A program made the position numbers and the translations under genes. This document shows, one piece after another, positions 18,432 to 27,372 of a stretch of 64,000 nucleotides of DNA. The stretch covers positions 81,979-145,978 of the forward strand of contig CAYPTY010000005.1 of NCBI GenBank assembly GCA_964413935.1, given 5' to 3'. A model generated the notes under the pieces. The model was not told the origin of the DNA. It did no database searches and saw only the letters and a list, made by a program, of their open reading frames with translations. Numbering within the stretch: position 1 is the first letter of the stretch; each line of letters opens with the position of its first letter. The stretch comes from CAYPTY01 sp964413935 (lineage in GTDB: Bacteria > Bacteroidota > Rhodothermia > Balneolales > Balneolaceae).

Positions 18432-19060
18432 ACAGAGCTGCTGTTCTTGATATTGACCATCCCATTATTGACCGCTATCTCACCATCCTGAGAGATAAAA
18501 ACAGCGGAACCCAACAGTTTCGCAAGGCGATGGAAAATATTGCAACTATCTTGGCTTATCATGCCCTAGCCGATTTGCAGCTCTCGGAGAAAACCATTGA
18601 AACACCAATTCAGGAAACCACTGGATATGAAATCAGGGATGAGGTTTTTGTTATTCCTATCCTCAGAGCCGGTTTAAGTCTTGAGGATGGCATAATTCAG
18701 TTTATTCCAGATGCCAGAGTAGGCCATGTAGGTGTTTATCGGGATGAGGAAAGCCACCAGCCGGTAAATTATTACCACAATCTACCGGATGGCATTGAAC
18801 GAGCCTATACCCTGGTTATTGATCCCATGCTTGCAACAGGCGGGAGTGCCGTTCATACACTCAAGTTTCTCAAAGAACAGGGCGCCGTTAATATTCGGTT
18901 TGTGTGCCTGATTGCAGCTCCAGAGGGCATTGAGCACCTGCAGTCAGAACATCCCGAAGTGAAAATTATTACCGCCGCCATCGACGACCACCTGAACGAC
19001 CAAGCCTATATCGTACCTGGGCTTGGAGATGCCGGAGACCGCTATTTTGGCACAACTTAA
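18428..19060 (+). CDS. upp: Uracil phosphoribosyltransferase
   Basis: Upp salvages uracil with PRPP to give UMP. The 210-residue product has IPILRAGLSLEDG, the PRPP-binding loop VIDPMLATGGSA (about 130-141) and the C-terminal uracil-binding YIVPGLGDAGDRYFGT. The start is GTG 18428, inside the four-base GTGA overlap with the symporter stop, so translation is probably coupled. The stop overlaps the beginning of the LptC gene. Linkage to a transporter and to envelope genes looks like compact operon packing rather than a shared pathway. Confidence 0.95.
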   Translation: MNRAAVLDIDHPIIDRYLTILRDKNSGTQQFRKAMENIATILAYHALADLQLSEKTIETPIQETTGYEIRDEVFVIPILRAGLSLEDGIIQFIPDARVGHVGVYRDEESHQPVNYYHNLPDGIERAYTLVIDPMLATGGSAVHTLKFLKEQGAVNIRFVCLIAAPEGIEHLQSEHPEVKIITAAIDDHLNDQAYIVPGLGDAGDRYFGTT

Positions 19061-19604
19061 GTCCTGCATCCTTTTTACGGCTAGTCTTTTTTGGCTGCTC
19101 GGCTGTACAGATCTGTCGGAATATGACCGTGTACAGATACAGGAAGCCTTGGCTGATTCACTCATTGCGACCACGGAAAGCAATGAAGTCTTCATCCGGT
19201 TTTTTGAGAAAGAGAAGCTCAAGCTTCAGATCAGGGCCGGTAGTGCTGAAAGCCTGACGAACGCCGGAAATTCACGAACCCGTTTTAGCGGTGAAGTAGA
19301 GATCGAAATATTTGATGAGGAGTTGAATCCTTCTACCCGGGTAAGCGCCAACCGGGCCATCTACTATCCGGATAAATCAGAATTTGAGTTGTTTGAGGAG
19401 GTTTTTGTGCTCACCTCAGACAGCAGCAGACTTCGTACCGAGTACCTGAAATGGCAGCGGAAATCCGGTGCCATCAGTTCTCCAGAGTTTGTAATCATTG
19501 TAACTCCGGTCGATAGTATTGCCGGCAGTGGCTTTATCGGGAAAGACGACCTCAGCGAGTACAATATTGCTGAAGGATCCGGAGTAACCACCATCAATAA
19601 CTGA
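19029..19604 (+). CDS. lptC: LPS export ABC transporter periplasmic protein LptC, lipoprotein form
   Basis: LptC bridges the inner-membrane LptBFG transporter and LptA in lipopolysaccharide export. The 191-residue protein starts with a lipoprotein signal ending in the lipobox WLLGC (Cys about residue 26). One OstA-like beta-jellyroll domain follows, with SRTRFSGEVEIEIFDEE, RVSANRAIYYPDKSEFELFEEV and LRTEYLKWQRKSGAISS, the expected Lpt strand pattern. I chose ATG 19029; a TTG six bases earlier is in frame. Both overlap the end of upp. The next gene, 14 bases on, encodes an OstA-like partner, which supports the Lpt assignment. Confidence 0.85.
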   Translation: MPETAILAQLKSCILFTASLFWLLGCTDLSEYDRVQIQEALADSLIATTESNEVFIRFFEKEKLKLQIRAGSAESLTNAGNSRTRFSGEVEIEIFDEELNPSTRVSANRAIYYPDKSEFELFEEVFVLTSDSSRLRTEYLKWQRKSGAISSPEFVIIVTPVDSIAGSGFIGKDDLSEYNIAEGSGVTTINN

Positions 19605-19618
19605 CCACTGTATCAATT

Positions 19619-21031
19619 ATGGGCCGTGATCTGCGATATCACTTCCTGCTCTTTTTTATGCTGATGCCCGTTCTGCTATCTGCCCAGAATACCTCTCAGG
19701 TCAGAATCCTTTCCTCAAGCAGTTTATCACTGGAGAACGTCGGTGGTGAACAAATTCAGAAGATCATTGATGCTGAGGTGAGTGCTGAAAATTTCCGCAT
19801 CCTGGCCGACAGCGCTGTTAAATTCGTGAACCGAAGTGAATTCCGGGCCTTTGGCAACATCGAAATAGAAACCGAAGGAAAATGGATCTGGGCCGACAGC
19901 CTGTATTATTTTATCGATACAGACTATAGTCGACTCAGAGGCCGTGTAATTATTGCAACCGACAGCAGTACCATTTTTTCCAACGCAGTGGATTATCTTT
20001 TTGCGCTGGAAATTGCCCGTTTTCTGGATTTTGTTCGTCTGGAAGATCAAAGCGGGGTTCTGACGGCTAGGGAAGGCGATTACTTCCAGAAACAGGACAG
20101 CGCTGTTTTCAGAAATCAGGTTCAGCTGGTCGACAGCGCTCAGTATGCCCGGGGCGACAGTCTGCTCATTAACCGAAGTTCTGAACGTTTTGAGTTTTTC
20201 GGAAATGTGTTTGCCTCAGACAGTACCAACAATACCATCTTCTCATCGGATTATATGAGCGGGGATTCCACCGGTAACCGGTCTCTGATGGGGCAATCCT
20301 ATCTGCGCAATATCAATTCGGACAGTACCGAGTCTGATACTACGCACATTAATGCAGAGATCATTCGTGTGCGTCAGGATTCTACCTACAGGATAACAGA
20401 GGCCATAGATTCAGTGCGCATCTGGTCTCCTGAATTTTCTGCCGTTGCCGACAGCAGTATACTGGATGACCGGCAGGAGCTGGTTGAGCTTTTTCTAAAT
20501 CCTAAAGTCTGGTATGATAATGTTCAGCTTAGCGGGAGCTACATTAGGGTAACTTTTGACTCATCTTCCATACAGCAGCTGGATGCATATCCCGAGCCTT
20601 TTGCTGTGGCGGAAGATTCGGCCAGCGGGAGGCTGAATCAGATTACAGGAGACTCCCTCAGGGCTGATTTTGAGATGGGTAGTTTGTCTACGATTTCTGT
20701 CTTCCCGACCAATGCGGTGCTTTTTCATTCAGTGGATGAAGAAGGTAAATCGGACGGCGCCATTGAATTCAATGCCCTTCAGCGCACCGTTCTGTATTTC
20801 AGTGAATCGGGTATTGATTCCGTGGTTTCCGTGAAATCGGTGGATGGAATTTATATCCCGGAATTTGAAGATCTTTCCGGACGACAGCTGGATGGATTTG
20901 TCTGGACGCCGGAATTACGTCCGGTTAAGCCGGTGAAAACTATTCCCGGCGAAAGGGATGGATTGCTGCCTCAGGTCCCATTCCCGCTGCCCATGCGCTA
21001 TCAGGATTATCTGAGGCGCGAGAATAACTGA
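19619..21031 (+). CDS. OstA/LptA-like organic solvent tolerance family protein
   Basis: The 470-residue protein has a signal peptide (LLFFMLMPVLLSAQ) and repeated OstA/LptA-like strands, for example AFGNIEIETEGKWIWADSLYYF, RLRGRVIIATDSSTIFSNAVDY and FEFFGNVFASDSTNNTIFSSDYM. This is the long, Bacteroidota-type OstA-like protein rather than the short enterobacterial LptA. It is probably a periplasmic LPS bridge or a chaperone for LptD. It lies directly downstream of lptC in the same orientation. The last residues are proline-rich (PVKPVKTIPGERDG). It converges on the response regulator gene with a 5-base gap. Confidence 0.8.
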   Translation: MGRDLRYHFLLFFMLMPVLLSAQNTSQVRILSSSSLSLENVGGEQIQKIIDAEVSAENFRILADSAVKFVNRSEFRAFGNIEIETEGKWIWADSLYYFIDTDYSRLRGRVIIATDSSTIFSNAVDYLFALEIARFLDFVRLEDQSGVLTAREGDYFQKQDSAVFRNQVQLVDSAQYARGDSLLINRSSERFEFFGNVFASDSTNNTIFSSDYMSGDSTGNRSLMGQSYLRNINSDSTESDTTHINAEIIRVRQDSTYRITEAIDSVRIWSPEFSAVADSSILDDRQELVELFLNPKVWYDNVQLSGSYIRVTFDSSSIQQLDAYPEPFAVAEDSASGRLNQITGDSLRADFEMGSLSTISVFPTNAVLFHSVDEEGKSDGAIEFNALQRTVLYFSESGIDSVVSVKSVDGIYIPEFEDLSGRQLDGFVWTPELRPVKPVKTIPGERDGLLPQVPFPLPMRYQDYLRRENN

Positions 21032-21036
21032 CATTC

Positions 21037-21408
21037 TCAGGAAGCCAGTGCCTTCTTAACCTCGTCCAGAATCAGAGGCACATCGTAGGGTTTCTGCATA
21101 TAATTTGTGACCAGCCCTGCTTCTATGGCGTTCTGAACGCGATTATCCATATCATAACCGGAGATGATCATATAGGGACGATGATTGTATTCCGCCTTAG
21201 CCTTGTTCACGAATTCAAGTCCATCCATTTTGGGCATTTTCATGTCGGAGATAATCACGTGGATGCCGGGATTCTTCTCCAGCAATTCCAGCGCCTCCTC
21301 ACCCGAAGAAGAGGTGAGTACCTCGAAATGCGGGGCCATGAGTTTACTGAAGAGCATCAGGTTCAGGGGCTCATCGTCAACGTATAGTAATATTTTTTTC
21401 TCCGGCAT
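21037..21408 (-). CDS. Stand-alone CheY-like response regulator receiver
   Basis: The 123-residue protein is a single receiver domain. It has the acidic pair YVDDEP (Asp 10-11), the phosphoacceptor region IISDMKMPKMDGLEF (Asp about 55), the switch residue in MIISGYD and the conserved Lys in YMQKPYD. No output domain is present, so it must act by protein-protein contact or as a phosphate sink. It lies 21 bases downstream of the large sensor kinase on the same strand and is its likely phosphotransfer partner. Confidence 0.93.
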   Translation of the reverse strand: MPEKKILLYVDDEPLNLMLFSKLMAPHFEVLTSSSGEEALELLEKNPGIHVIISDMKMPKMDGLEFVNKAKAEYNHRPYMIISGYDMDNRVQNAIEAGLVTNYMQKPYDVPLILDEVKKALAS

Positions 21409-21429
21409 GGCGACTTCTTTCTTGAATAG

Positions 21430-24400
21430 TTAGTGAGATTTGAAGGCATTCAGCTTAACCGCTACAGTAGTTCCTTTTCCAACTTCTGACTCGTACCTGA
21501 TCTCGCCTTCATGCTCTTCAATGATATTAAAAACTATGGATAAACCAAGCCCCGTTCCCTTACCCGGATCTTTGGTGGTAAAAAAGGGATCAAAAATTTT
21601 ATTCAGATGTTCCTGAGGGATCCCATTGCCCGTATCTGTAATTTTAACATGCACTTTATTTTTGTATCGACGGGTGCTGATACGGATTTCACCTTTGCCT
21701 TCAATTGCCTGTATGGCATTTACCAGCAGGTTCGTGAATACCTGGTAAAGTTTGCTTTCATTGCCGACCACAAACAGTTCATTTTCTGAGTTGTATTCTC
21801 TTTGAATTTCTATCCTGCTTTTATATTCGTAGTGCAGGATAGTGAGACAGTCTTCAAGCAGTTTATGGATATTTACCTCTTCATCCATCTTAGCCTGAGA
21901 GCGACTGAAAGCATTCATGCTTCGGATGATCTTAACGATGCGTTCAACGCCCACCTCAATACTGCCCATCAGTTCCTTATACAGCCCTTTATCCTCTACA
22001 ACAATACGATCGCCCTCCTCTGAGGTCAGGCCTTTGATAAGCTCAGCCCCGGCCTGAATGAAGTTTACGGGATTATTAATCTCGTGGGCAATACCAGCAG
22101 TCATCACACCCAGGGCGGCCATTTTTTCGGATTGCACTAATTGCAATTGAGTTTGCTCCAGCTCATTTATCGTTTGCTGAAGTGATTTATTTTTTTTCTC
22201 AATCTCAGCCGTGGCTTCATCCACTTCTTTTTTCAGCGCCTCTTGTTTTCGAAGAACCAGGTAATATCGAAATCTGAATCCGGCTATAAACAGAAGAACC
22301 AATCCCATTGCAGATAACAGAATAAACCACCATTTACCTGTCAGAGACTGATCAACAGAAAAGGAATACAGAAGAGGTTGACTCCAGTCACTGTTTTCAT
22401 TTCTGGCCTGCAGAATAAAGGTGTAATCTCCATGCCTGAGGGCATCATAAATGACTTCCGTTTCACCCGAATTGCTGGCGTAGCGCCAGTTTTCACTCAG
22501 ACCAGCCAGTTTATATCGATAGGTGATGATATCATCGTCCTGAAAGGATATGCCCCGGTAGTTAATGCTGATGGAATTGGAGTGATATGGTAAAAGTGGA
22601 TTCTCTGTTTGCAGCAAATTTTCTCCGTCGGCTGCCCGGATGGATTCAAAACCGAGTACCGGAGTAGTCTCATTGCTAAGATCTTCCTCATCATTGTATA
22701 TACTGAGTCCGAGTTCGGTACCAATCCAGATTTTATTTCTGCTGTCTTTGATGAATGCATTCCGGTTCACTTCATTACCCACCAGTCCCTGACCACGGCG
22801 GTAAAATCGGGTGTTGCTCCCATCAAAATGATATATGCCATTAAAGGTGCCGACCCAGAGATGGCTTTTGTGATCGGTGAGCACAGAAAAACTGGTTTCT
22901 TCAAAGGGCAGATCCTGTCGATATGGAACCAGTTTATCTCCAGCGATGACAGCAAGTCCCCCTGCGGTTGCCACAAAAAACTGCCCGCGCCAGCGGGTTA
23001 TCGAATAGGTATTATTGTAGGGGCGGAAATCTGATCGATAGGTTTTTAATTCACCATCCGCATACAGCTGAACCCCGACATCGGCCGTCAGCAAGGCAAG
23101 GTATTGATCGTCCAGATTGATAAGGTTCCGGATAAGACCGGATTCGGATGTGAGTACTTCGTTTAGAACCCGGCCTTTCATTTCGAATAAACTCAATCCA
23201 TCGGTTACATACTGTTCTCCACGGTAACTTTCAATACTGGTAATTCCGTCTATTTTACGATTGAATACAACCGGACTCAGATAATTCTGGGTGAGCTCAA
23301 ACAATCCACTCTGATTGGCAGCGATGAGGATGTCGCCCTGACCGCTTTCTGCAATATCCAGAATGCGAACGTTCAGCAGGTCCCGTTCTGAGGGTAATTC
23401 AACAGTTCGGATGATTTTACCATCCCTGAAAATATTCAGATGGTTCACATTGGAAACATACATACTACCATCCGAGGCTTCGAAAACGGTGGTTACTTCA
23501 TCATCCGCAAGACCACTGTCCCTATTGTAATTTTCGAACTTGAGTAGATTGAATTTGAATAGTCCCCTGTTATCCACCGACCAGATATTATTTTCACGGT
23601 CCAGCAAGATTCGGTTTGAGAGTATATTCTGCTGCCGACCTTTAATGGCCATGACCCTTGTTTCTCCGGTTTCCTCATCCACCATACGCAGCGGGGATAA
23701 AGAGTGATAAAAGATGCGGTCACGGTTATCAACAACCAGCGAGTGCCTGTTATAAAAGGAACGGATATCCAGCCCGGTCTCATCCGTGATTAAATTCCAT
23801 TCTCCATTCTCCACAAATCCCAGCCATTTAAATCCCAGAAAATACATCCGTTTATCTTTGGGCTGCATTAGTAAAATATGCTTATCCTCTGGCAGGAATG
23901 GATGATACCGGCTCAGTGACAGTTTGCCATCATTAAATTCAAACTGCCCCTCCATTGCATTCAGATAAAAGACTGAATCTACAAGCTGAATAGAGTTGAA
24001 TCCACTTTCGGAGTCGACTTCAGCAACCGGGTATGCTTTCCAGGCCGAATCACTGCTCACTCGATGATAAACCTGATTAGTCCATCCCATCAGGATCTCG
24101 TGCCCATCCGGATGAACGGCTACATCGAACAGGAAAGAACTGAAGGGAATCAATTTATTCGGCAGATGCTCACATGTCCACTTTTCACTTCTGTAGCTAC
24201 AGAGTAGCGGTGTACTTTGATGGAGTCCCATCAACCAGATACTACCATCCGCAGCTTTCCGAATACGTGTAGTCTGATCGTGCGGAAGATTCAGGCTATC
24301 GGGAAAAACAGTCCAGTTGTGGGCATCATAAACGGTGATTCCGTTCGAAGTTACAAACCACATCTCACCATTATCTGCCTGAATGGCATCAAAGATAGCA

Positions 24401-24507
24401 TTCGAAGGCAAACCGTCTTTGGTGGTATATACCTTAGCCGGATAGAACTGGGCATGAGCTTCAACCGAGACAAAAGCCAGCAAAAAGATGAACAGCTTAG
24501 TTTTCAT
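21430..24507 (-). CDS. Reg_prop/Y_Y_Y sensor histidine kinase
   Basis: The 1025-residue membrane sensor has a signal peptide (to about residue 19, VEAHAQ). It has a periplasmic two-component-regulator propeller (about 25-620, many LWVGTFNGIYHFDG/IWIGTELGLSIYND repeats) and a Y_Y_Y domain (about 650-715, ITYRYKLAGLSENWRYA). One TM helix follows (about 726-746), then a coiled coil. The kinase core has the H-box AGIAHEINNP (His about 808), the N-box NLLVNAIQAI, DTGNGIP, FFTTKDPGKGTGLGLS and G boxes. Unlike many Bacteroidota hybrids it carries no fused receiver or AraC domain. The separate receiver protein is encoded just downstream. The ligand is unknown; the family often senses polysaccharides. 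Confidence 0.9.
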   Translation of the reverse strand: MKTKLFIFLLAFVSVEAHAQFYPAKVYTTKDGLPSNAIFDAIQADNGEMWFVTSNGITVYDAHNWTVFPDSLNLPHDQTTRIRKAADGSIWLMGLHQSTPLLCSYRSEKWTCEHLPNKLIPFSSFLFDVAVHPDGHEILMGWTNQVYHRVSSDSAWKAYPVAEVDSESGFNSIQLVDSVFYLNAMEGQFEFNDGKLSLSRYHPFLPEDKHILLMQPKDKRMYFLGFKWLGFVENGEWNLITDETGLDIRSFYNRHSLVVDNRDRIFYHSLSPLRMVDEETGETRVMAIKGRQQNILSNRILLDRENNIWSVDNRGLFKFNLLKFENYNRDSGLADDEVTTVFEASDGSMYVSNVNHLNIFRDGKIIRTVELPSERDLLNVRILDIAESGQGDILIAANQSGLFELTQNYLSPVVFNRKIDGITSIESYRGEQYVTDGLSLFEMKGRVLNEVLTSESGLIRNLINLDDQYLALLTADVGVQLYADGELKTYRSDFRPYNNTYSITRWRGQFFVATAGGLAVIAGDKLVPYRQDLPFEETSFSVLTDHKSHLWVGTFNGIYHFDGSNTRFYRRGQGLVGNEVNRNAFIKDSRNKIWIGTELGLSIYNDEEDLSNETTPVLGFESIRAADGENLLQTENPLLPYHSNSISINYRGISFQDDDIITYRYKLAGLSENWRYASNSGETEVIYDALRHGDYTFILQARNENSDWSQPLLYSFSVDQSLTGKWWFILLSAMGLVLLFIAGFRFRYYLVLRKQEALKKEVDEATAEIEKKNKSLQQTINELEQTQLQLVQSEKMAALGVMTAGIAHEINNPVNFIQAGAELIKGLTSEEGDRIVVEDKGLYKELMGSIEVGVERIVKIIRSMNAFSRSQAKMDEEVNIHKLLEDCLTILHYEYKSRIEIQREYNSENELFVVGNESKLYQVFTNLLVNAIQAIEGKGEIRISTRRYKNKVHVKITDTGNGIPQEHLNKIFDPFFTTKDPGKGTGLGLSIVFNIIEEHEGEIRYESEVGKGTTVAVKLNAFKSH

Positions 24508-24639
24508 TCTAAAGATATACTGAAACGGAATCTTGACTCACCAAAGAAAATAAAATGAAATTCAATTCCCTATTTTATCGGTAGAAATAACACTGAGCTA
24601 ATTTTATTTCGATCTATTTTAAAACCTGTTTATTTCCGC

Positions 24640-25011
24640 CTATTTCAGCCACTCCACTGCCTTTTCCAGATCCAGTAATACCGATACGTTAAAGCCTTCA
24701 TTCCGGCTGGCCGTTTCATAGAACAGATATTTCTGAACGCCAGGCGTATCTTCGCTCACAAGTAAAGCTACTTTGGTTTTACCTTTGTCGGCATGTTGCA
24801 GTTCGGGCAGGCTTTTAACCACTTCGTACATATCCCCAACTCCTGCCCGTAAATCCAGTTTGCGGATATCATGCAGAATGTGATATCCAAACTCACCCGC
24901 TTTTCTTCTGCACTCACTTATGTATTGACGCCCTGAAACCCGATCCATGCGCCCACTGGCCCTGGCCCGTATTATTTTTAGCTCATGGTCGATATCTATC
25001 AGGGTTTCCAT
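24640..25011 (-). CDS. SpoIIAA/STAS-like small protein
   Basis: The 123-residue cytoplasmic protein looks like a SpoIIAA-like (STAS/SEC14) domain. A leading strand pair (IDIDHELKIIRARASG) is followed by alternating helices and strands (ILHDIRKLDLRAG, KVALLVSEDT), and a typical end, LEKAVEWLK. Such proteins are often regulatory. The start ATG (25011) is directly preceded by a T7 run and a terminator-like hairpin, so little room remains for a leader if transcription reads through from the EF-G-like gene. The sensor kinase begins 132 bases downstream on the same strand. Function is not known. Confidence 0.65.
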   Translation of the reverse strand: METLIDIDHELKIIRARASGRMDRVSGRQYISECRRKAGEFGYHILHDIRKLDLRAGVGDMYEVVKSLPELQHADKGKTKVALLVSEDTPGVQKYLFYETASRNEGFNVSVLLDLEKAVEWLK

Positions 25012-25042
25012 AAAAAAAGGGCTAACTCCTAAAAGTTAACCC
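25012..25042 (-). terminator. Intrinsic terminator after the EF-G-like gene
   Basis: On the minus strand a 9-bp stem (25034-25042 with 25019-25027, one G-U wobble, 6-base loop) is followed by seven T residues (25018-25012). The T run runs straight into the ATG of the SpoIIAA-like gene, so the hairpin both ends the upstream transcript and may limit access to that start codon. Confidence 0.75.
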
Positions 25043-25075
25043 AATTCATGTTAAGCAATTAATAAGTCATGGCGC

Positions 25076-27205
25076 TCAGGCCAGTTCCATTTCTTCGTTT
25101 TCCCTGATTACACGTTCCTGTACATCATAGGGTACTGCAGCGTAATGAGAATATTGGCGGGTATAGGTTGCCGATCCCTGAGTCATAGACTTCAGCCTTG
25201 TTGAGTAATAATCAAGTTCCTCAAGAGGCACCTGAGCTTTCAGTTTTTGCAGAGCACCTTCCGTGTCCATACCCTGAATCTGTGCACGGCGTGTTCCAAG
25301 ATCGCTCATAATATCACCCATATATTCGGCCGGTACCAGCACCTCGATTTCATAAACCGGCTCCAGGAGTTGTGGGGAAGCCTGCATAAAACCTTCTTTG
25401 AATGCCATCAGGGATGCTGTCTTGAAGGCGGCCTCGTTGGAATCCACAGAGTGCATAGATCCGTCATAAACGGCCACATGTACATCTCGAACCCGGCAGC
25501 CACTCATGGGCCCGTTTTCCATTTTATCCATGATTCCTTTCACTATGGCCGGCATAAACCGGTTGTCTATCACACCGCCCACAATGCAATTATCAAAGAC
25601 CAACTTACCGCCCCAGGGCAGTTCAATCACATCGGAATTTCTAACCTTCAGTTCGGGTGGAAAACTGCTTTTTCCTTCTTCATAAGGCTCAAGATACAGA
25701 TAAACCTCCGCATACTGTCCTGCACCACCCGACTGCTTTTTATGTTTGTACTGGGTTTTGACCATCTTGGTGATGGTTTCACGATACGGAATGCGCGGTG
25801 TGTAAAATTCGACATTCAGCCCGAAGCGATTTTTCAGGGCATGTTCGATCACATTCAGATGCTCTTCGCCCTGTCCATGCAGAATAACCTGCTTCAGTTC
25901 CTGGCTGTGCTCCACTTCAAGAGAGGGGTCTTCCCGCTGCAACTGATGCATTGCATTTCCGAGTTTATCCTCATCACCCTCTTTGGCCAGCTTAACGGCT
26001 GATCGAATGGTGGTTGGCGGGAATTCAATGTAATCCAGTTCAACCGAAGAGCCTTTCACATGCAGGGTATCATTCACATCCCCTTCCTTTAGTTTAACCA
26101 CGGCTGCAATATCGCCGGTACTTACGGAAGCCACTTCATCCCGATTATGTCCTTCGGTGGTATAGAGGTTACCCAACCTCACCTGATTACCCGATCGGGC
26201 TATTTCCAGATCCATCCCGGCCTTCACTTCCCCGCCATAAACTTTAAAATAGATCAGCTCGCCCACATGAGATTCCGAATGGGTTTTAAACAGGAACATC
26301 ACAGGATCCCCATCGGGATTCAATGCAAAATCATCGCCCTTAACTGTTTTCGGGGCATTGGCCTCTACCGGGTTCGGGGCTACATCACCCAGAAAACCCA
26401 TTACACGACCGGTGCCCATATTTCGTTCTGCACAGGAACAGAAAACGGGAAATATCTGCCGGTTTACCAGGGCCATATGCAGGCCATGCTGCATCTGTTC
26501 TTCATCCAGTTCTCCCTGTTCAAAATACAAATCCATCAGCGACTCGTCATTTTCTGCGATCAGCTCTACCAACTGTTGATGTAATACCTCTGCTTTGTCT
26601 TTTTCTGAATCCGGAATGGGTAATTTATCCGGCTTGCCGCCGTCTTCAGGGAACTCATACATGGTCATGCGCAGCACATCGATAATTGCATGAAAATCAT
26701 CCCCCTCACTGTAGGGATATTGTACGATGGTAACTTCGCGACCAAAGTGTTCTTTTGCGGTATCTACCGTTTTCTGAAAATCAGACTGGGAGCCATCCAG
26801 TTTATTTACCACAAAAAATGAGGGCACATTATAGCGTCCGGCATATTTCCAGAGGGAGTCGGTTCCCACTTCCACTCCATTTTCTGCATTCAGAACAAAA
26901 ATTGCGGTATCCGCTACCCGAAGAGCACCGGCTACCTCTCCTATGTAATCGGAAGTGCCCGGTGTATCGATGAGATTGATTTTATTTCCTCTCCAGTCCA
27001 GATTCATGAAGGATGAGAAGACTGACTTTTCTTTTTCATGTTCGATTTCGTGAAAATCGGATACGGTATTTTTTTCGGAAATACTGCCTCTTCGTTTAAT
27101 CGCACCGGCTTCGAATAGCATGGTCTCGGCGAGTGTTGTTTTACCTGAGCCCGAGTGACCCAGGAGAACGACATTTCGAATGTGGGCAGGATTATAAACT
27201 TTCAT
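25076..27205 (-). CDS. Elongation factor G-like translational GTPase (EF-G2/FusA2 type)
   Basis: The 709-residue protein has the five-domain EF-G layout. The G domain contains P-loop GHSGSGKTTLAE, switch II region LIDTPGTSDY and NKLD. Domain II follows, then domain IV with the VVGGVIDNRFMPAIVKGI-like core and the domain V end EVLVPAEYMGDIMSDLG. The P-loop differs from canonical EF-G (AHIDAGKTT). The residue after DTPG is Thr where EF-G has the catalytic His, so it belongs to the EF-G-like group rather than being the main FusA. I chose ATG 27205 because AGGAG lies 7 bases upstream; the open frame extends to 27331 but that part does not resemble the family. A role in ribosome function under special conditions is inferred. 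Confidence 0.87.
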   Translation of the reverse strand: MKVYNPAHIRNVVLLGHSGSGKTTLAETMLFEAGAIKRRGSISEKNTVSDFHEIEHEKEKSVFSSFMNLDWRGNKINLIDTPGTSDYIGEVAGALRVADTAIFVLNAENGVEVGTDSLWKYAGRYNVPSFFVVNKLDGSQSDFQKTVDTAKEHFGREVTIVQYPYSEGDDFHAIIDVLRMTMYEFPEDGGKPDKLPIPDSEKDKAEVLHQQLVELIAENDESLMDLYFEQGELDEEQMQHGLHMALVNRQIFPVFCSCAERNMGTGRVMGFLGDVAPNPVEANAPKTVKGDDFALNPDGDPVMFLFKTHSESHVGELIYFKVYGGEVKAGMDLEIARSGNQVRLGNLYTTEGHNRDEVASVSTGDIAAVVKLKEGDVNDTLHVKGSSVELDYIEFPPTTIRSAVKLAKEGDEDKLGNAMHQLQREDPSLEVEHSQELKQVILHGQGEEHLNVIEHALKNRFGLNVEFYTPRIPYRETITKMVKTQYKHKKQSGGAGQYAEVYLYLEPYEEGKSSFPPELKVRNSDVIELPWGGKLVFDNCIVGGVIDNRFMPAIVKGIMDKMENGPMSGCRVRDVHVAVYDGSMHSVDSNEAAFKTASLMAFKEGFMQASPQLLEPVYEIEVLVPAEYMGDIMSDLGTRRAQIQGMDTEGALQKLKAQVPLEELDYYSTRLKSMTQGSATYTRQYSHYAAVPYDVQERVIRENEEMELA

Positions 27206-27372
27206 TGGAAACTCCTTTTGGTGAAATTTGAAAACAGGAATCGAATTTGTATCTACTGTCTTTCTGCATTGGTGTTTTGATAGGCTTGCTGAATTTCTTA
27301 CATGGATCCCCTTTTCATTGTGCAGAAACAATTGCTTGGAAGTAATTTAGGATACTTCGTAATTAAATCAAG

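Noticed and set aside
27206..27331. N-terminal extension of the EF-G-like protein
   Set aside because: The extension does not resemble the family, and an AGGAG lies 7 bases before ATG 27205.
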